A stretch of 64,000 nt of DNA. It comes from Chrysolina oricalcia (taxonomy: Eukaryota; Arthropoda; Insecta; Coleoptera; Chrysomelidae). The stretch spans positions 74,593,165-74,657,164 of the forward strand of contig OX101811.2 of the NCBI GenBank assembly GCA_944452925.2, read 5' to 3'. The position numbers were made by a program, and so were the translations under genes. The number at the start of each line of letters is the position of its first letter. Position 1 is the first letter of the stretch. This document shows, in pieces, positions 13,029 through 23,359 of the stretch. The notes under the pieces were generated by a model. The model saw only the letters and a program-made list of their open reading frames with translations, was not told the origin of the DNA and made no database searches.

Positions 13029-13066
13029 GGTAACACCACGAGTCCTTTGGGACGAGTGGTGTTACC
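13029..13066. repeat. GC-core palindrome
   Basis: GGTAACACCAC and GTGGTGTTACC are perfect 11-base arms around GAGTCC TTTG GGACGA. This has the same CGAG-TCC-loop-GGA-CGAG centre as 17580-17600 and, with one base less, 1593-1611. Confidence 0.75.
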
Positions 13067-13746
13067 TCAAAGCAATTTGATCGAGTTTAAGATTTCTGAC
13101 AGAATTATCGATAATATTGTGAGCACGAGTAGTATTTATTGAGATAATTTCACGCACCAACAATAATAAGCGAATCATCACAGAAGCAAAAAATACTTGT
13201 TTGTGATAGGTATCAATTAAATTGATCTTGGTAACGACCATAGAAGCTTCAGATGCTTGTATATGGCCTGTATGTTGTTAATTAAAATAAGAGTACAGAT
13301 ATTGCTACTGGTAAAAATATAAAACACAGAAGTATAAATATAAAATCAGGGGTAAGAAAATATCACTTAATCTACACATATATGAATAGCCTAGGAGGTA
13401 GTAATCAATCAATAAATCAATAAAAAACAGACAAAAGTACAATTTTAGATTACACAGACTTCCTTAGTCATATGGTGATAAAGAGAATGTCCCAAAAAAG
13501 CTCTCAAGGAGCTTGTCTATGGGCAGTTTCTACCTTATGGACCAGATGGACCTGTATATATGAGTTTATGTGTAAAATTTGAGATAAAAATTCATAAAAG
13601 AGTTATAACAATAGTGATAGGAGTAAAGAATAGAGTTGTTAAGACATCGTTAATAATACATAGATTATGGAACTTTACACGCATAATATATACACATATA
13701 TACAAGTAGAAAAGTTATTGGGTATAACCCTCAAAATGTTCTGCAA

Positions 13747-13787
13747 CCGTAGACACGTGTTTCGAGCTTCAGCTCTCTTCAGTACGG
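13747..13787 (-). ncRNA. Hammerhead ribozyme, consensus core
   Basis: Read on the minus strand: stem I CCGTA (13787-13783) pairs with TACGG (13751-13747). The core CTGAAGA (13782-13776) fits CUGANGA. Stem II is GAGC-TGAA-GCTC (13775-13764). GAAA is at 13763-13760. A minimal stem III lies in CACGTG (13759-13754), and the cleavage-site bases UC are at 13753-13752, so self-cleavage is predicted after 13752. All conserved core bases are present. The very short stem III is what is known for the minimal hammerheads of Penelope-like elements and retrozymes, which can act as dimers. No cleavage has been shown. Confidence 0.85.
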
Positions 13788-13994
13788 TAAAATCAAGTGC
13801 GAAGATGTACAACACTTGGATGTAAAAATAGAAACAAAGGAAATCAACAACAGGAAGCCAACCACACATTTGTGGCTTCAGTTAGAAGACCTTGTGCTTA
13901 CCGAAGCCACACATGTGTGGTAGGCTTCCTGTTGTTGATTTCCTTTGTTTCTATTTTTACATCCAAGTGTTGTACATCTTCGCACTTGATTTTA

Positions 13995-14035
13995 CCGTAC
14001 TGGTGAGAGCTTAAGCTCGAAACTCGTGTCTACGG
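13995..14035 (+). ncRNA. Hammerhead ribozyme copy with A6-to-G change
   Basis: Mirror copy of the minus-strand motif: CCGTA (13995-13999), CTGGTGA (14000-14006), GAGC-TTAA-GCTC (14007-14018), GAAA (14019-14022), CTCGTG (14023-14028), TC (14029-14030), TACGG (14031-14035). All stems hold, and the stem II loop has changed without breaking the stem. The core reads CUGGUGA instead of CUGANGA, which changes the invariant A6 and probably weakens or abolishes activity. Confidence 0.75.
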
Positions 14036-14241
14036 TTGCAGAACATTTTGAGGGTTATACCCAATAACTTTTCTACTTATATTTTCATATATTGCCCCTC
14101 GTTATATCCATCCTTATTTACATATATACACATATATTACTTAAGTATATTTTCGATACATTTGATATAAAATTTTTAATTGTTCAGGACTGCAAGCTTA
14201 GACAAAAGTGTAAAATGATTCTTTGAAATGTGAGATATATA

Positions 14242-16483
14242 CAGTGCGGTCCAAAGGTATGGAATAAATTCATTTTTAGCGTTATTATGTATTTTATGAA
14301 AAAATCCTGAAACAGGTCAATTTTTATTGGCAATTTGACAATTTACAGTATGAAAATATTACCCCCTTCTTGCACCCCCTCTGAATTATGAGCACCCCCT
14401 CAAAAATTTTAAATGAGAAGGGGGGTCGTGTGGCATCTTGATCGAAAGGGATTTTCATTATCTGTTCAGCAATACTAAGTTTTTCATATTTGATGCAACC
14501 ATAACGAAGAAAATTTTTTATTAAAATTTAAAAATATTGACACTGTAAATTATGTATCCGTTGAAACAACCTGAAACAGGTCGATTTCTATTCTCAATTT
14601 GACAATTTATAGTATGAAAATATCACCCCCTTCTTGCACCCCTTCTGAATTATGAGTACCCCCTCAAAAAATTTGAATGAGAAAGGGGGTTGTGTTGCAC
14701 CTATTTCAAAAGGGATTTTCATTCTCTGTTCAGCAATACTGAGAAAATTTATTCTGAATATGTAAAATGTTGATAGACTGAAGGAAATAATGTAACATAA
14801 TGTTTAGGAAGTATATTTCAATTTGTTTTACAGTTAAATTAAATGTTCAAAATGACCACCATTCACTTCTTGACAATAAGCAAGGCGATCTTGGAATTCT
14901 CGTAGAACATTTTGTAGGACCTCAGGGGTTATGTTGTTAATTTCTTCCGATATCCTAGTTTTTAAATCTGCAATATTGTCTGGTCTATTGAAATATACTT
15001 TTGATTTTAAATAACCCCATAAAAAGTAATCGAGAGGAGTCAAATCGGGGGATCTAGGCGGCCATTCAATCGTTCCACGTCTGCCAATCCACCTATTGGG
15101 AAAAACTTCTGTCAAATAATCTCGAACAATACGTGTGTAATGCGGTGGAGCTCCGTCTTGTTGATACCAAATTAATCTATCTATTCCATTTGGATCATTA
15201 ACATCGGGAAAAAGTCTTTTTAATGTAGGCACTAAAAAGTTCATCAAAAAACCTAGATAAACCTCACCATTAATTGTGCCTTCAAAAAAATAGGGGCCAA
15301 TAATTTTGTTTTTAATGATACCAGCCCAAACGTTCACTTTTTTGGGATATTGTGTGTGAGCCTCACACATCCAATGAGGATTTTCTCTGCTCCAATATCT
15401 ACAGTTTTGTCTATTAACCGTTCCATTTAAATAAAAAGTAGCTTCATCAGAAAACACAATTTTGTTTATGAACTGCAAATCTGCTTCGATTCTATCCATC
15501 ATCAGTTCACAGAATTGTTGCCTTCTATCAGGGTCATCCTCATTTAACTCCTGAACCAACTGAACTTTATAAGGATGGTATTTTTCTTTATGTAAAGCTC
15601 TCAATATCGATGATTTACTTACATCATTGTCGGCGGCAAGTTGTCTACTTGTCATATGCGGATTTTCCTCAATCGCTAACAGTACATCTAACTTTTTCTC
15701 CTCATCCAATGCAGCAGTTCGACCTGGTTTTTTCGACCTGGTTTTTGACGAGTTTTTACATGTCCAGTTTCACGGTATTTTGTTTCTATTTTGCTAACTG
15801 TAGATTGTGATACGTGTTGACCAGGGTATTTATTATTGAACATTTCACAAACTTCCGTTTGAGTTCGTGTTTTATTACCGCATCCAAGCATAATTAAAAT
15901 GTCTATTCTTTGAGTTTCGGATAAATGAGCCATAGATGAATCGAATACACACAAAAATATTTTTCAATACACCGACGTCTGCCAGCAACTCACAAATATC
16001 AAAATAACAGTAGTTTACTAGATTGACATTATATTATTTATGGGTTTTGTGAATAATTTTTTGGTGTCTTCAACGACTTTTTCCTGACTTTTTTAGCAAG
16101 ACAGATAAGAAAGTATAAATTGTCAAATTGAGAATAGCAATCGACCTGTTTCAGGTTTTTTCAACGGATACATAATTTACAGTGTTAATATTTTTAAATT
16201 TTAATAAAAAAATTTCTCAGTTATGGTTGCACCAAATATGAAAAACTTAGTATTGCTGAACAGATAATGAAAATCCCTTTCGAACAAGATGCCACACGAC
16301 CCCCCTTCTCATTAAAAATTTTTGAGGGGGTGCTCATAATTCAGAGGGGGTGCAAGAAGGGGGTAATATTTTCATACTGTAAATTGTCAAATTGCCAATA
16401 AAAATTGACCTGTTTCAGGATTTTTTCATAAAATACATAATAACGCTAAAAATGAATTTATTCCATACCTTTGGACCGCACTG
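14242..16483. mobile_element. Tc1/mariner transposon, DD41D, long TIRs
   Basis: Ends CAGTGCGGTCCAAAGG (14242) and CCTTTGGACCGCACTG (to 16483) are flanked by TA on both sides (14240-14241, 16484-16485). The TIRs are about 370 bases (14242-14612 and 16113-16483). The left side carries a second, partial copy of its own arm (about 14570-14740, again CCTGAAACAGGTCGATTTCT, CCCCCTTCTTGCACCCC), so it is longer than the right. The 2242-bp length and single minus-strand transposase fit an almost complete element. The TIRs are well preserved, suggesting relatively recent insertion. Confidence 0.9.
14834..15933 (-). pseudogene. DD41D transposase (one frameshift)
   Basis: Cut-and-paste transposase read on the minus strand from ATG at 15933 (MAHLSETQRIDILIMLG) to the stop at 14834. 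N-terminal helix-turn-helix segments (TQTEVCEMFNNKYP, SQSTVSKIETKYRETG; then TSRQLAADNDVSKSSILRAL) precede the catalytic core. The aspartates are in VFSDEATF, YQQDGAPPH and RSPDLTPLD, and 41 residues separate the last two, matching the DD41D (rosa/VS-like) group. The frame breaks near 15705-15735 at a 14-base tandem duplication containing AAACCAGGTCG; otherwise the frame is open throughout. Loss of function by this one lesion is inference. Confidence 0.88.
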
Positions 16484-16489
16484 TATGTA

Positions 16490-17395
16490 GTCAAGCATAT
16501 AAAGAAATCAAAATCTTTGATAATAAATATAATTCTCATGAGGAGTCAATAAGATTGTGCAAATTGATCCTATTCATAGACAAAATCCAAGCCTTCACTT
16601 TCTTTTTGAATAAATTCAAGGAGTTCATTGATTTCATCCAACCTGGTACCATGTTCCTCAACCTAGGGGCAATATATGTGAAGGATCGCTGGCCTATTGA
16701 TTTGAGAGCGCGAGGTAATAACTCATTCGCAGCAATTTTTCCCCGCGTACGGTATGGGTGTTCAAGTAAAGGCGTTGGGTTTTTTTATAAGTGAATGCTA
16801 GAATTTATTTACAGAAGAGCTGTCGAGGGTCCATCATTTGAGTTTCATTGAATAAGAGATCAGAAGAGTATCTGGGTGGTTTGTCGAATATGATTCTCAA
16901 GATCCGTTTTTGTACAATTTTTAGAGGTTAGTTTAGTTTTTCTCAATCCTCCCCATCCTATTATGCCAATGTAAAAAAAGTACCACTGTCGTGAATTCTT
17001 CAATAGTTATATATAATGCCTGATAAACATGACGTCTGTCAGACTGACATTCATATTAGTAGCAAGATGATATTAAGTTCTCCGTTGTTGTTTGGATACG
17101 TGGTTGCCATGATAAAGTGGTATTACCGGCTCGAAAGCTAGGAGATGCGTATTATCGAGGCATACGTCCCTTATTGGTCCTAATATTGCAGGAAAGGAGG
17201 GTTTCATACGACGCGACGAGTGGAATTATCGCGAAAACACCAGCTGTCTGTCAATTCTGATTGGTCTGTCAACGTTGGTGTTATCAACGATGTAACCATA
17301 GATGATAAAGCAAAGTTTGACATTTTGACAGATCATAATTGTAGGCGAAAGCGTCAAAATGAGTCGCATCGTAACTATATAATGAATTAATGATA
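16490..17395. other. Unassigned stretch with hairpin-element traces
   Basis: No gene recognised. 16620-16790 (ACCATGTTCCTCAACC...GATTTGAGAGCGCGAGG) looks like a dispersed repeat but I cannot name it. 17100-17350 (GACGCGACGAGTGGAATTATCGCG, ATTGGTCTGTCAACG) resembles flanks of the GC-core palindromes. Confidence 0.3.
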
Positions 17396-17570
17396 GTTAT
17401 AATACATTTTTTGTGATTATAGTTGATTGATTATGGTCATGATGAATTGATTGTTCATGTATATAATAATACTTTGAATGATTCGTGAAATAGTCTAATA
17501 AAATTCCACTCGTGATTGAATATATCTCATAAGTCTGTCTGTTATTTCTGAACTCAACTGAATTGTATCG

Positions 17571-17606
17571 AGAAAACACCACGAGTCCGCAGGACGAGAA
17601 ATTGCT
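17571..17606. repeat. Half of a GC-core hairpin
   Basis: CACCACGAGTCCGCAGGACGAG (shown as CACCACGAG, TCC, GCA, GGA, CGAG) has the same centre as 13029-13066, but its outer arms no longer pair. It probably marks a decayed copy of the palindromic elements. Confidence 0.5.
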
Positions 17607-17814
17607 TGTTATGTTTGAAGATTCGTTATTTTGGACAATTTTCCAATACATAATGGAGGGTAACGGTTTTTTAAAAAGAAATTTTTTTATTCTTCCAAGT
17701 TTATTTTTGAAATACTTGTGACAATTTAAAGGAAGAAAATTCCAGAATCCCATTCTCAAACGATAACGGCGTTAGATTTTTTTAAATCAAAAAATCAAAA
17801 AGGCCCACTAATCT

Positions 17815-18144
17815 GCAATCAGAGGTAGCCTATGAAATCAACTGTAACAATTGTACAAAATCCTATGTTGGTCCAACAGGCAGATATTTGAAAAAACGCA
17901 TATCTGAACATCACAGGGACATAAGAAAACCCTATGGTATAATCCCTCTGCTTCAGTAGAACACACTAAAGAGAAAACGGTTCTTGATAAAAAACCTCGA
18001 TAAAAAATCTCGATAAAAAACTTTCTATCACAAAGACTTCTTAGAGAAATGATAGAAATTGTACACGAAGACAGCGTTAACACCAGAAAATATATTGAAG
18101 GACTAAACTCGGTCTATTTCATCTTCATTAGCCTGATTCTGAAA
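17815..18144 (+). pseudogene. Penelope-like element, GIY-YIG endonuclease end
   Basis: EVAYEINCNNCTKSYVGPTG, then RYLKKRISEHHRDIRKP, is the GIY-YIG core with the preceding CNNC pair. After a TAG at about 17957 and a frame change it continues YHKDFLREMIEIVHEDSV, then NTRKYIEGLNSVYFIFI, to a stop near 18144. This is the C-terminus of a Penelope-like polyprotein. A short duplicated CTCGATAAAAAA block (17995-18025) disrupts the frame. The RT domain is absent upstream, so only the 3' part remains. Confidence 0.82.
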
Positions 18145-18484
18145 TGACATGCTAGCGCTATATATTTTTTGACAACAATTATTTTTCTAAACTGATAGTC
18201 GGCGTATAGTCTTCGAATTTTATTCCAATATTGCTTTGTCTAGAACTAAATGCATGAAATATTGCACTGCGAAAGGTACTTTTTTTCGTTGTATCTAGTA
18301 TGTCCGTGTATATTTCAATTGTGATTTTACTGAACAAAGAAAATCTACTTTTTGGTGACCCACTCCCACCATTTTTTAATTCTGTAATTTACTGTAATTA
18401 ATGTTTCAATACTCGTGGCATTGTCTTTCAATATTGAGTTACAATTTTTTGACCTTTTACAACTTTTAAAATCGTTGTTACAGA

Positions 18485-18522
18485 GTCCCGATGAAGTATT
18501 TATTCAAATTCGAAACGTTGAC
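18485..18522 (+). ncRNA. Degenerate hammerhead-like motif of the PLE
   Basis: About 340 bases after the PLE stop: GTC (18485-18487), CCGATGA (18488-18494), a 17-base segment, GAAA (18512-18515), CG, TT (18518-18519), GAC (18520-18522). The order and minimal stem III match Penelope-type hammerheads, and GTC/GAC can form stem I. U4 of the core is C, and the stem II segment does not pair well, so it is likely dead. Confidence 0.45.
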
Positions 18523-18559
18523 AAAATACAGAATTTTTTGTTCAACACGATAAATATTT

Positions 18560-19234
18560 TTTATTATTCATTATTTCCCTCCTACCACTGATGTATTCGA
18601 AGTTAATTGGCGAATACTAGCACAGAGTCATCGGTGGTGTTTTTTTGCGAATTAGGCGATGCTCTTTCTTCTTATTTCTGATACTAAGGAGAAACACTAC
18701 TGTGATGAAGGGTAAAGAATATTCTCGCAAATATTCTTCTTTGGTCTAATGGCGGACAATAGATCTGTGGTAATAATATGATCTTATACTTTGCTGTCTC
18801 TCTTTGTTTTCTGATTACAATACTATGATACTAATTCCTGGAAGGAAATATACTCACATGGAATGACCTATTTCACTAAATAATTTTCCACCTTGATACA
18901 ATTTCCCTCGGGAAATTACATAATTTAATCCAGAAAGATCGTGACCACTATTACTACCAGTAAATAAAAAAAAATATCCTACAAAAGATGACTGCTACCG
19001 AGGTGATTTGTATATTGAAATATTTTGAGGAATATTCTGTACAATTTTGTCAGAAATGTTTAATGTTTAAGTATTCCACCTGCTGCAATTGTTCTGAATG
19101 AAAAGTGGTTTAAAATTCCGCCTCCTTGTATTCGGAGGAAAGAGTTGAACTTTCATACAATTCAACTGTGTATAGATCAAGAACGGAAAATGTGCCCTAA
19201 CATCTGCTTGTTTAAACACTGTGAGAATGAAATA
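18560..19234. other. Unassigned stretch
   Basis: AT-rich sequence after the PLE, with no gene, repeat end or RNA gene recognised on either strand. Confidence 0.3.
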
Positions 19235-19236
19235 TA

Positions 19237-20429
19237 CAGGGTGTGAATTTTCACCTCATTTTGAAGCTATAAAATCCAATAAACATATACTCTAAGATGA
19301 ATAATAACCGAGTTACAGGGTGTTGAAAATGATAAAAAAATTATGTTTTCCAGAATAACGGCTCATTTTTCCTTGATGAAAATTGGTATGTCACATGACA
19401 GCATGCAGTTCCAAATTTCAGTGTAAATCATGAGTTTGTAACTTCGAACAGAGGCGTACGGGAAGTGGGTACCCCTAATCGCCCCTCCCCAATTTTCACG
19501 CCACAGGATTAATGTCGATTTTATCTTCTTTTTCTTAATATCCAACATTTCTTATACAAAAAAAAGGATAGGTTTCATAATTGAAAATATCAACGGTTTT
19601 CAAATTTTTTTAAGTTGAATAAGTGTATGCGTATGTGATAAGGAATGGCACTGTTGATTATTTTGTTAAACGTTGCTATGTCTTTTGTATTGAAAATCAT
19701 GGCCTTATGGTGAAATTTCAAATATAGTGTGCCCACAGTGGTATTTCTCGATGAATTTCAGAAGATGGGGGAAAAAATTCAAAGCATTACCTACTAACTA
19801 AGGATTAGCAAACCATAAAACTGTAGTACCACAAAATATTTAAAATTTAACAAAAATTTCCTTAGTTCTGAAAGGAACGTATAACTATTTATAACAATAT
19901 AACCAACAAGGAGATTTCACATCATGCAATGAGAACAAATTCAAATATTTCGAAAATTGTTGGCATTTATGAGGGATCTTATCACTAAAATTTCCCGATA
20001 TTTGAAACAAATAACATAGCAACTTCTAACAAAACAATCAACAATGAGTTTCCGAATCACATACGCACGCGCACTTACTCAACTTCGAATATCTTGGAAA
20101 CCGTTGGGAGTTATTATAACGAAACCTTACCCTTTTTTGGATGGAGAATATCGAGAAGTAAGAAAGAGAAGACGAAATAGATATTAATCCAATGGCGTGA
20201 AAGTTGGGGAGGGGCGATTAGGGGTGCCCGTCTGCCGTACGCCCTGTTTAAAGTTACAAACATGTGATTTGCAATTGAAATTTGGAACTAAATACTGTCA
20301 TGTGGCACATCAAATTTCATTGGGAAATTAATATTCACTTTAGAGTATATGTTTATTGGAACTTTTAGCCTTGAAATAAAGTGAGGATTTCACCGCCGGA
20401 GTTTGTCCCATTCATTCTGGGACATCCTG
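19237..20429. mobile_element. Non-autonomous long-TIR element
   Basis: Left end CAGGGTGTGAATTTTCACC (after TA), right end in GGGACATCCTG before TA. Inverted arms run about 450 bases: AACATATACTCTAAGATG / TTTAGAGTATATGTTTATTG, and GTACCCCTAATCGCCCCTCC / GGAGGGGCGATTAGGGGTGC. The right terminus holds about 30 bases (CGCCGGAGTTTGTCCCATTC..) that the left lacks, so the left TIR has a small deletion. The middle (about 19700-20030) holds no transposase. Likely moved by a Tc1/mariner-type enzyme. Confidence 0.75.
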
Positions 20430-20827
20430 TATATTATGATAATAACAAACAAGGCTCGTTCATGGATTGGAACAAACATATACATATCGAGAGACTACTT
20501 CATGAAAATAAACTAGAGTTAAACTTTCAAAAGACTCCCACAAAGTTCCAAACTTCGAATTGGCTTCCAGTGGGAATTGGATAGAAACATGATACGAAGT
20601 CAATTAACCTCAAATGGAGTTTGAAAACTTCCAGCGTGAATGAATACCTTACATTATTTATGAGTTCGCCCCACTTTGATGATGTGGACCTTCGAAAATC
20701 AGCTTATGTTGGAAAAAAGTTTCATTTAAATCAACCATCAGTATATTTATATTTGAGTGGGTGTTTTTGGAATGGGCACTTTTTTTCGTATCTGATACAC
20801 TTTATCTCTACTGTATTTACTATAATA

Positions 20828-23355
20828 CAGGGTCTTTCACGACGAGCGTTCGTTAGGAATATATGGAGAACGATACAAAATAAAAACTTGAAATTTTGTG
20901 GTAGTGGGTTTTACAAAATGGCCTTCTCAATTAGAATATTTTCAACTTCCGGTCTCTTTCCGTTATACCGGAAGTTGAGAGCAACTTCCTTATTTCAAAT
21001 GTAACACCCTGTATTTTATTACATTTCTGAATTTCTCAGTACATTTTAGGCCCACTTTGTATAACAATGCCTATACCCAAATTTGTTGGTTTTCGAGATA
21101 TTGATTTTTTTCGGAAAAATTTGACAGTTACAGCACCACTCCGAAAAAATCATAACTCATAGACAGTAACAGTTGAAAATGTGAAATTCCACAGAATCAC
21201 ACCTTAAACATCGAGTCATGAACAGGTCCATCGAATATTCGAAAATAATTTACAGGGTGGTCGAAATTTCCACCTAAAACATAACATCGAGAAAACTGAT
21301 GAAACACGATTTTTTCAAATGGACACCATACACTATTCTATTATTTTTGGATACTACGAAAAAAAAGATATCAAGTTCATGAAGAATGCCCTATACCTAC
21401 AATACACCCCTGGCAAGATATATCCGATTTTGGGAAATATTTAAAATGTAAATCATTCCAAGCAATACCAAACCAAGCAAGCTTTGGAAACAAATGAAGT
21501 TACAACAAATATGTCAAAATTTGATGCGATATAATTGACGTGTATTCCGTAGTTTTCTATTTGTGTGCAAAATGTCTCGTTTGGGGTATTCTAATGAAGA
21601 TGTCCTGAATTTAATAATCATTTATGACGAATGCAATAAGATAATGCACGTTTTTGCAGAAAGATTTCCAAATCTACACAGACCCAATAAAAATATTCTG
21701 AGAAGACTTCTAAGAAACTGCCGCGATTTCGGATCTTTTTCGTCTGTCATCAACAAAAAAACCACTCGTAAACAATGAGGACATCAAAATTGTAGTTTTG
21801 GCTTACTTCACAGCCTATCCAGAAAATTCGTTGAAAGAAGCAGAAAAGTCACTTACGATTTCATGTTCGTCAATAAACCGGATTTTAATCAAAGATAAGG
21901 GGCTTCCCTTCAAATATCACCAGGTACAAAATTTGAAACCTCACGACTTACCTGCACGAGTGGAATTCTGCGAATGGTTTCTTATCAATATACAGGAGGA
22001 CCCTGAGTTCATGAAGAACATTATATGGACAGATGAAGCCAAATTTGCCAAGAAAATCCAAAGCTCGTTCGCCAGCGCAACTTCTAGGATTCATGGAATT
22101 TTTTTTTTGCGTTATAAAGGAAGACCGAATTTTATGTTTATACTTTTATGATGAGAATTTGAATAGCGACAGATATTCGCATATAATTAGGAATGTGGTT
22201 GGTGAATCCATAAGGCATGTTTCTGAACAATACCGTTCCAAGTTATGGTAACAGGTGGATGGAGCCTCTGCTACCGTTGCTGGCTTGTTGTATGGGATGT
22301 TCGAATATCAGTGGCTTTGCTACAATGGACCATTTAAATTTCCTCCTCGCTCTCCAGACCTGACGCCACAGGACTTCTTCATCTGGGGATATATCAAAGA
22401 AAATGTTCATGCGGATCCTGTGAATGATAAAGAAAACATGAAACGAAGGGTTCTGAGAGCTTTCAATAATTTGATTCCTGACTCCATACAGAAAGCTACA
22501 AATTGTGGTATGCAAAAAAGGATATATTCTTGTTTAGAACAAAACGGCAATGTCTTTGAACATCGGTTGAAATGAACCACAATATTATTTGAATTTAAAG
22601 AAATTTAGTTAAATTATAAAGATAAAGTAAAATCTAACCTTAAAAAATATTAACAAAATAAACTTACTGTATTCGATATCAATAAACAAAGATATAATTC
22701 ATCTCTCTGATAGTATTTTATTTCAATCCATCCATTTTCATGTTGAGTTACCTTTTACCAACGACATTTGTTTTCAAAGCATTCTTGGTTTGGTATTGCT
22801 TCGAATGATTTACATTTCAAATATTTCCCAAAATTGGATATATCTTTTTATATCTTTTCTTTTGTAGTATCCAAAAATGATAGAATAGGGTATGGTTTCC
22901 ATTTGAAAAAATCGTGTTTCATCAGTTTTCTCGACGTTATGTTTTAGGTGGAAATTTCGACCACCCTGTAAATTATTTTCGAAAATTCGATAGACCTGTT
23001 CATAACTTGATGCTTAAGGTGTGATTCTGTGGAATTTCACATTTTCAACTGTTACTGTCTATGAGTTATGATTTTTTCGGAGTGGTGCTGTAACTGTCAA
23101 ATTTTTCAGAAAAAAATCAATATCTCGAAAACTAACAAATTTGGGTATAGGCATTGTCATACAAAGTGGGACTAAAATGGGATGAGAAATTCAAAAATGT
23201 AATAAAATACAGGGTGTACCATTTGAAATAAGGAAGTTGCTCTCAACTTCCGGTATAACGGAAAAAGACCAGAAGTTGAAAATATTTTAGTTGGGAAGGC
23301 CATTTTGAATCGTTCTCCATATATTCCTAACGAATGCTCGTCGTGAAAGACCCTG
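20828..23355. mobile_element. Tc1/mariner transposon with about 600-bp TIRs
   Basis: CAGGGTCTTTCACGACGAGC (20828) is mirrored by GCTCGTCGTGAAAGACCCTG (to 23355), with TA at 20826-20827 and 23356-23357. The arms match over at least 590 bases (for example TTCCGTTATACCGGAAGTTG / CAACTTCCGGTATAACGGAA). The transposase in the middle is disrupted. Internal sites AACACCCTGTATTTTATT / AATAAAATACAGGGTGT within each arm look like the ends of a second element captured in the TIR. Confidence 0.88.
21571..22575 (+). pseudogene. DD41D-type transposase, broken
   Basis: MSRLGYSNEDVLNLIIIYDE begins at 21571 (a second ATG after 21563). The pieces are MHVFAERFPNLHRPNKNILR, a frame change near 21775, then AYFTAYPENSLKEAEKSL, WTDEAKF (first Asp), a deletion after it, LNSDRYSHIIRNVVGESI, QVDGAS (second Asp) and PPRSPDLTPQDFFIWGYIKE (third Asp). 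The stretch between the last two aspartates now has 37 residues, and the tail ends EQNGNVFEHRLK. At least three frame breaks (21775, about 22060-22150, 22250) make it inactive. Confidence 0.8.
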
Positions 23356-23359
23356 TAGA

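Larger units (their letters stand above)
13704..14081. repeat. Inverted repeat carrying hammerhead ribozymes
   Basis: AAGTAGAAAAGTTATTGGGT (13704 on) is mirrored by ACCCAATAACTTTTCTACTT (ending about 14078). The arms are about 175 bases and nearly identical, with the centre at about 13884-13906 flanked by GAAGCCACA-type words. Each arm contains a hammerhead motif. No protein domain is recognised. It could be the fused ends of a Penelope-like element or a retrozyme-like retroelement; both are known to carry such ribozymes, but this is inference. Confidence 0.8.

Noticed and set aside
13797..14006. 69-residue frame across the centre of the hammerhead inverted repeat
   Set aside because: It crosses the palindrome centre, so its two halves are reverse complements of each other; no protein would be expected.
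17571..17606. CACGAGTCCGCAGGACGAGAAA resembles hammerhead stem II plus GAAA
   Set aside because: The CUGANGA core is absent (ACCACGA in its place) and no stem I can form; the motif is better explained as the centre of a GC palindrome shared with 13029-13066.
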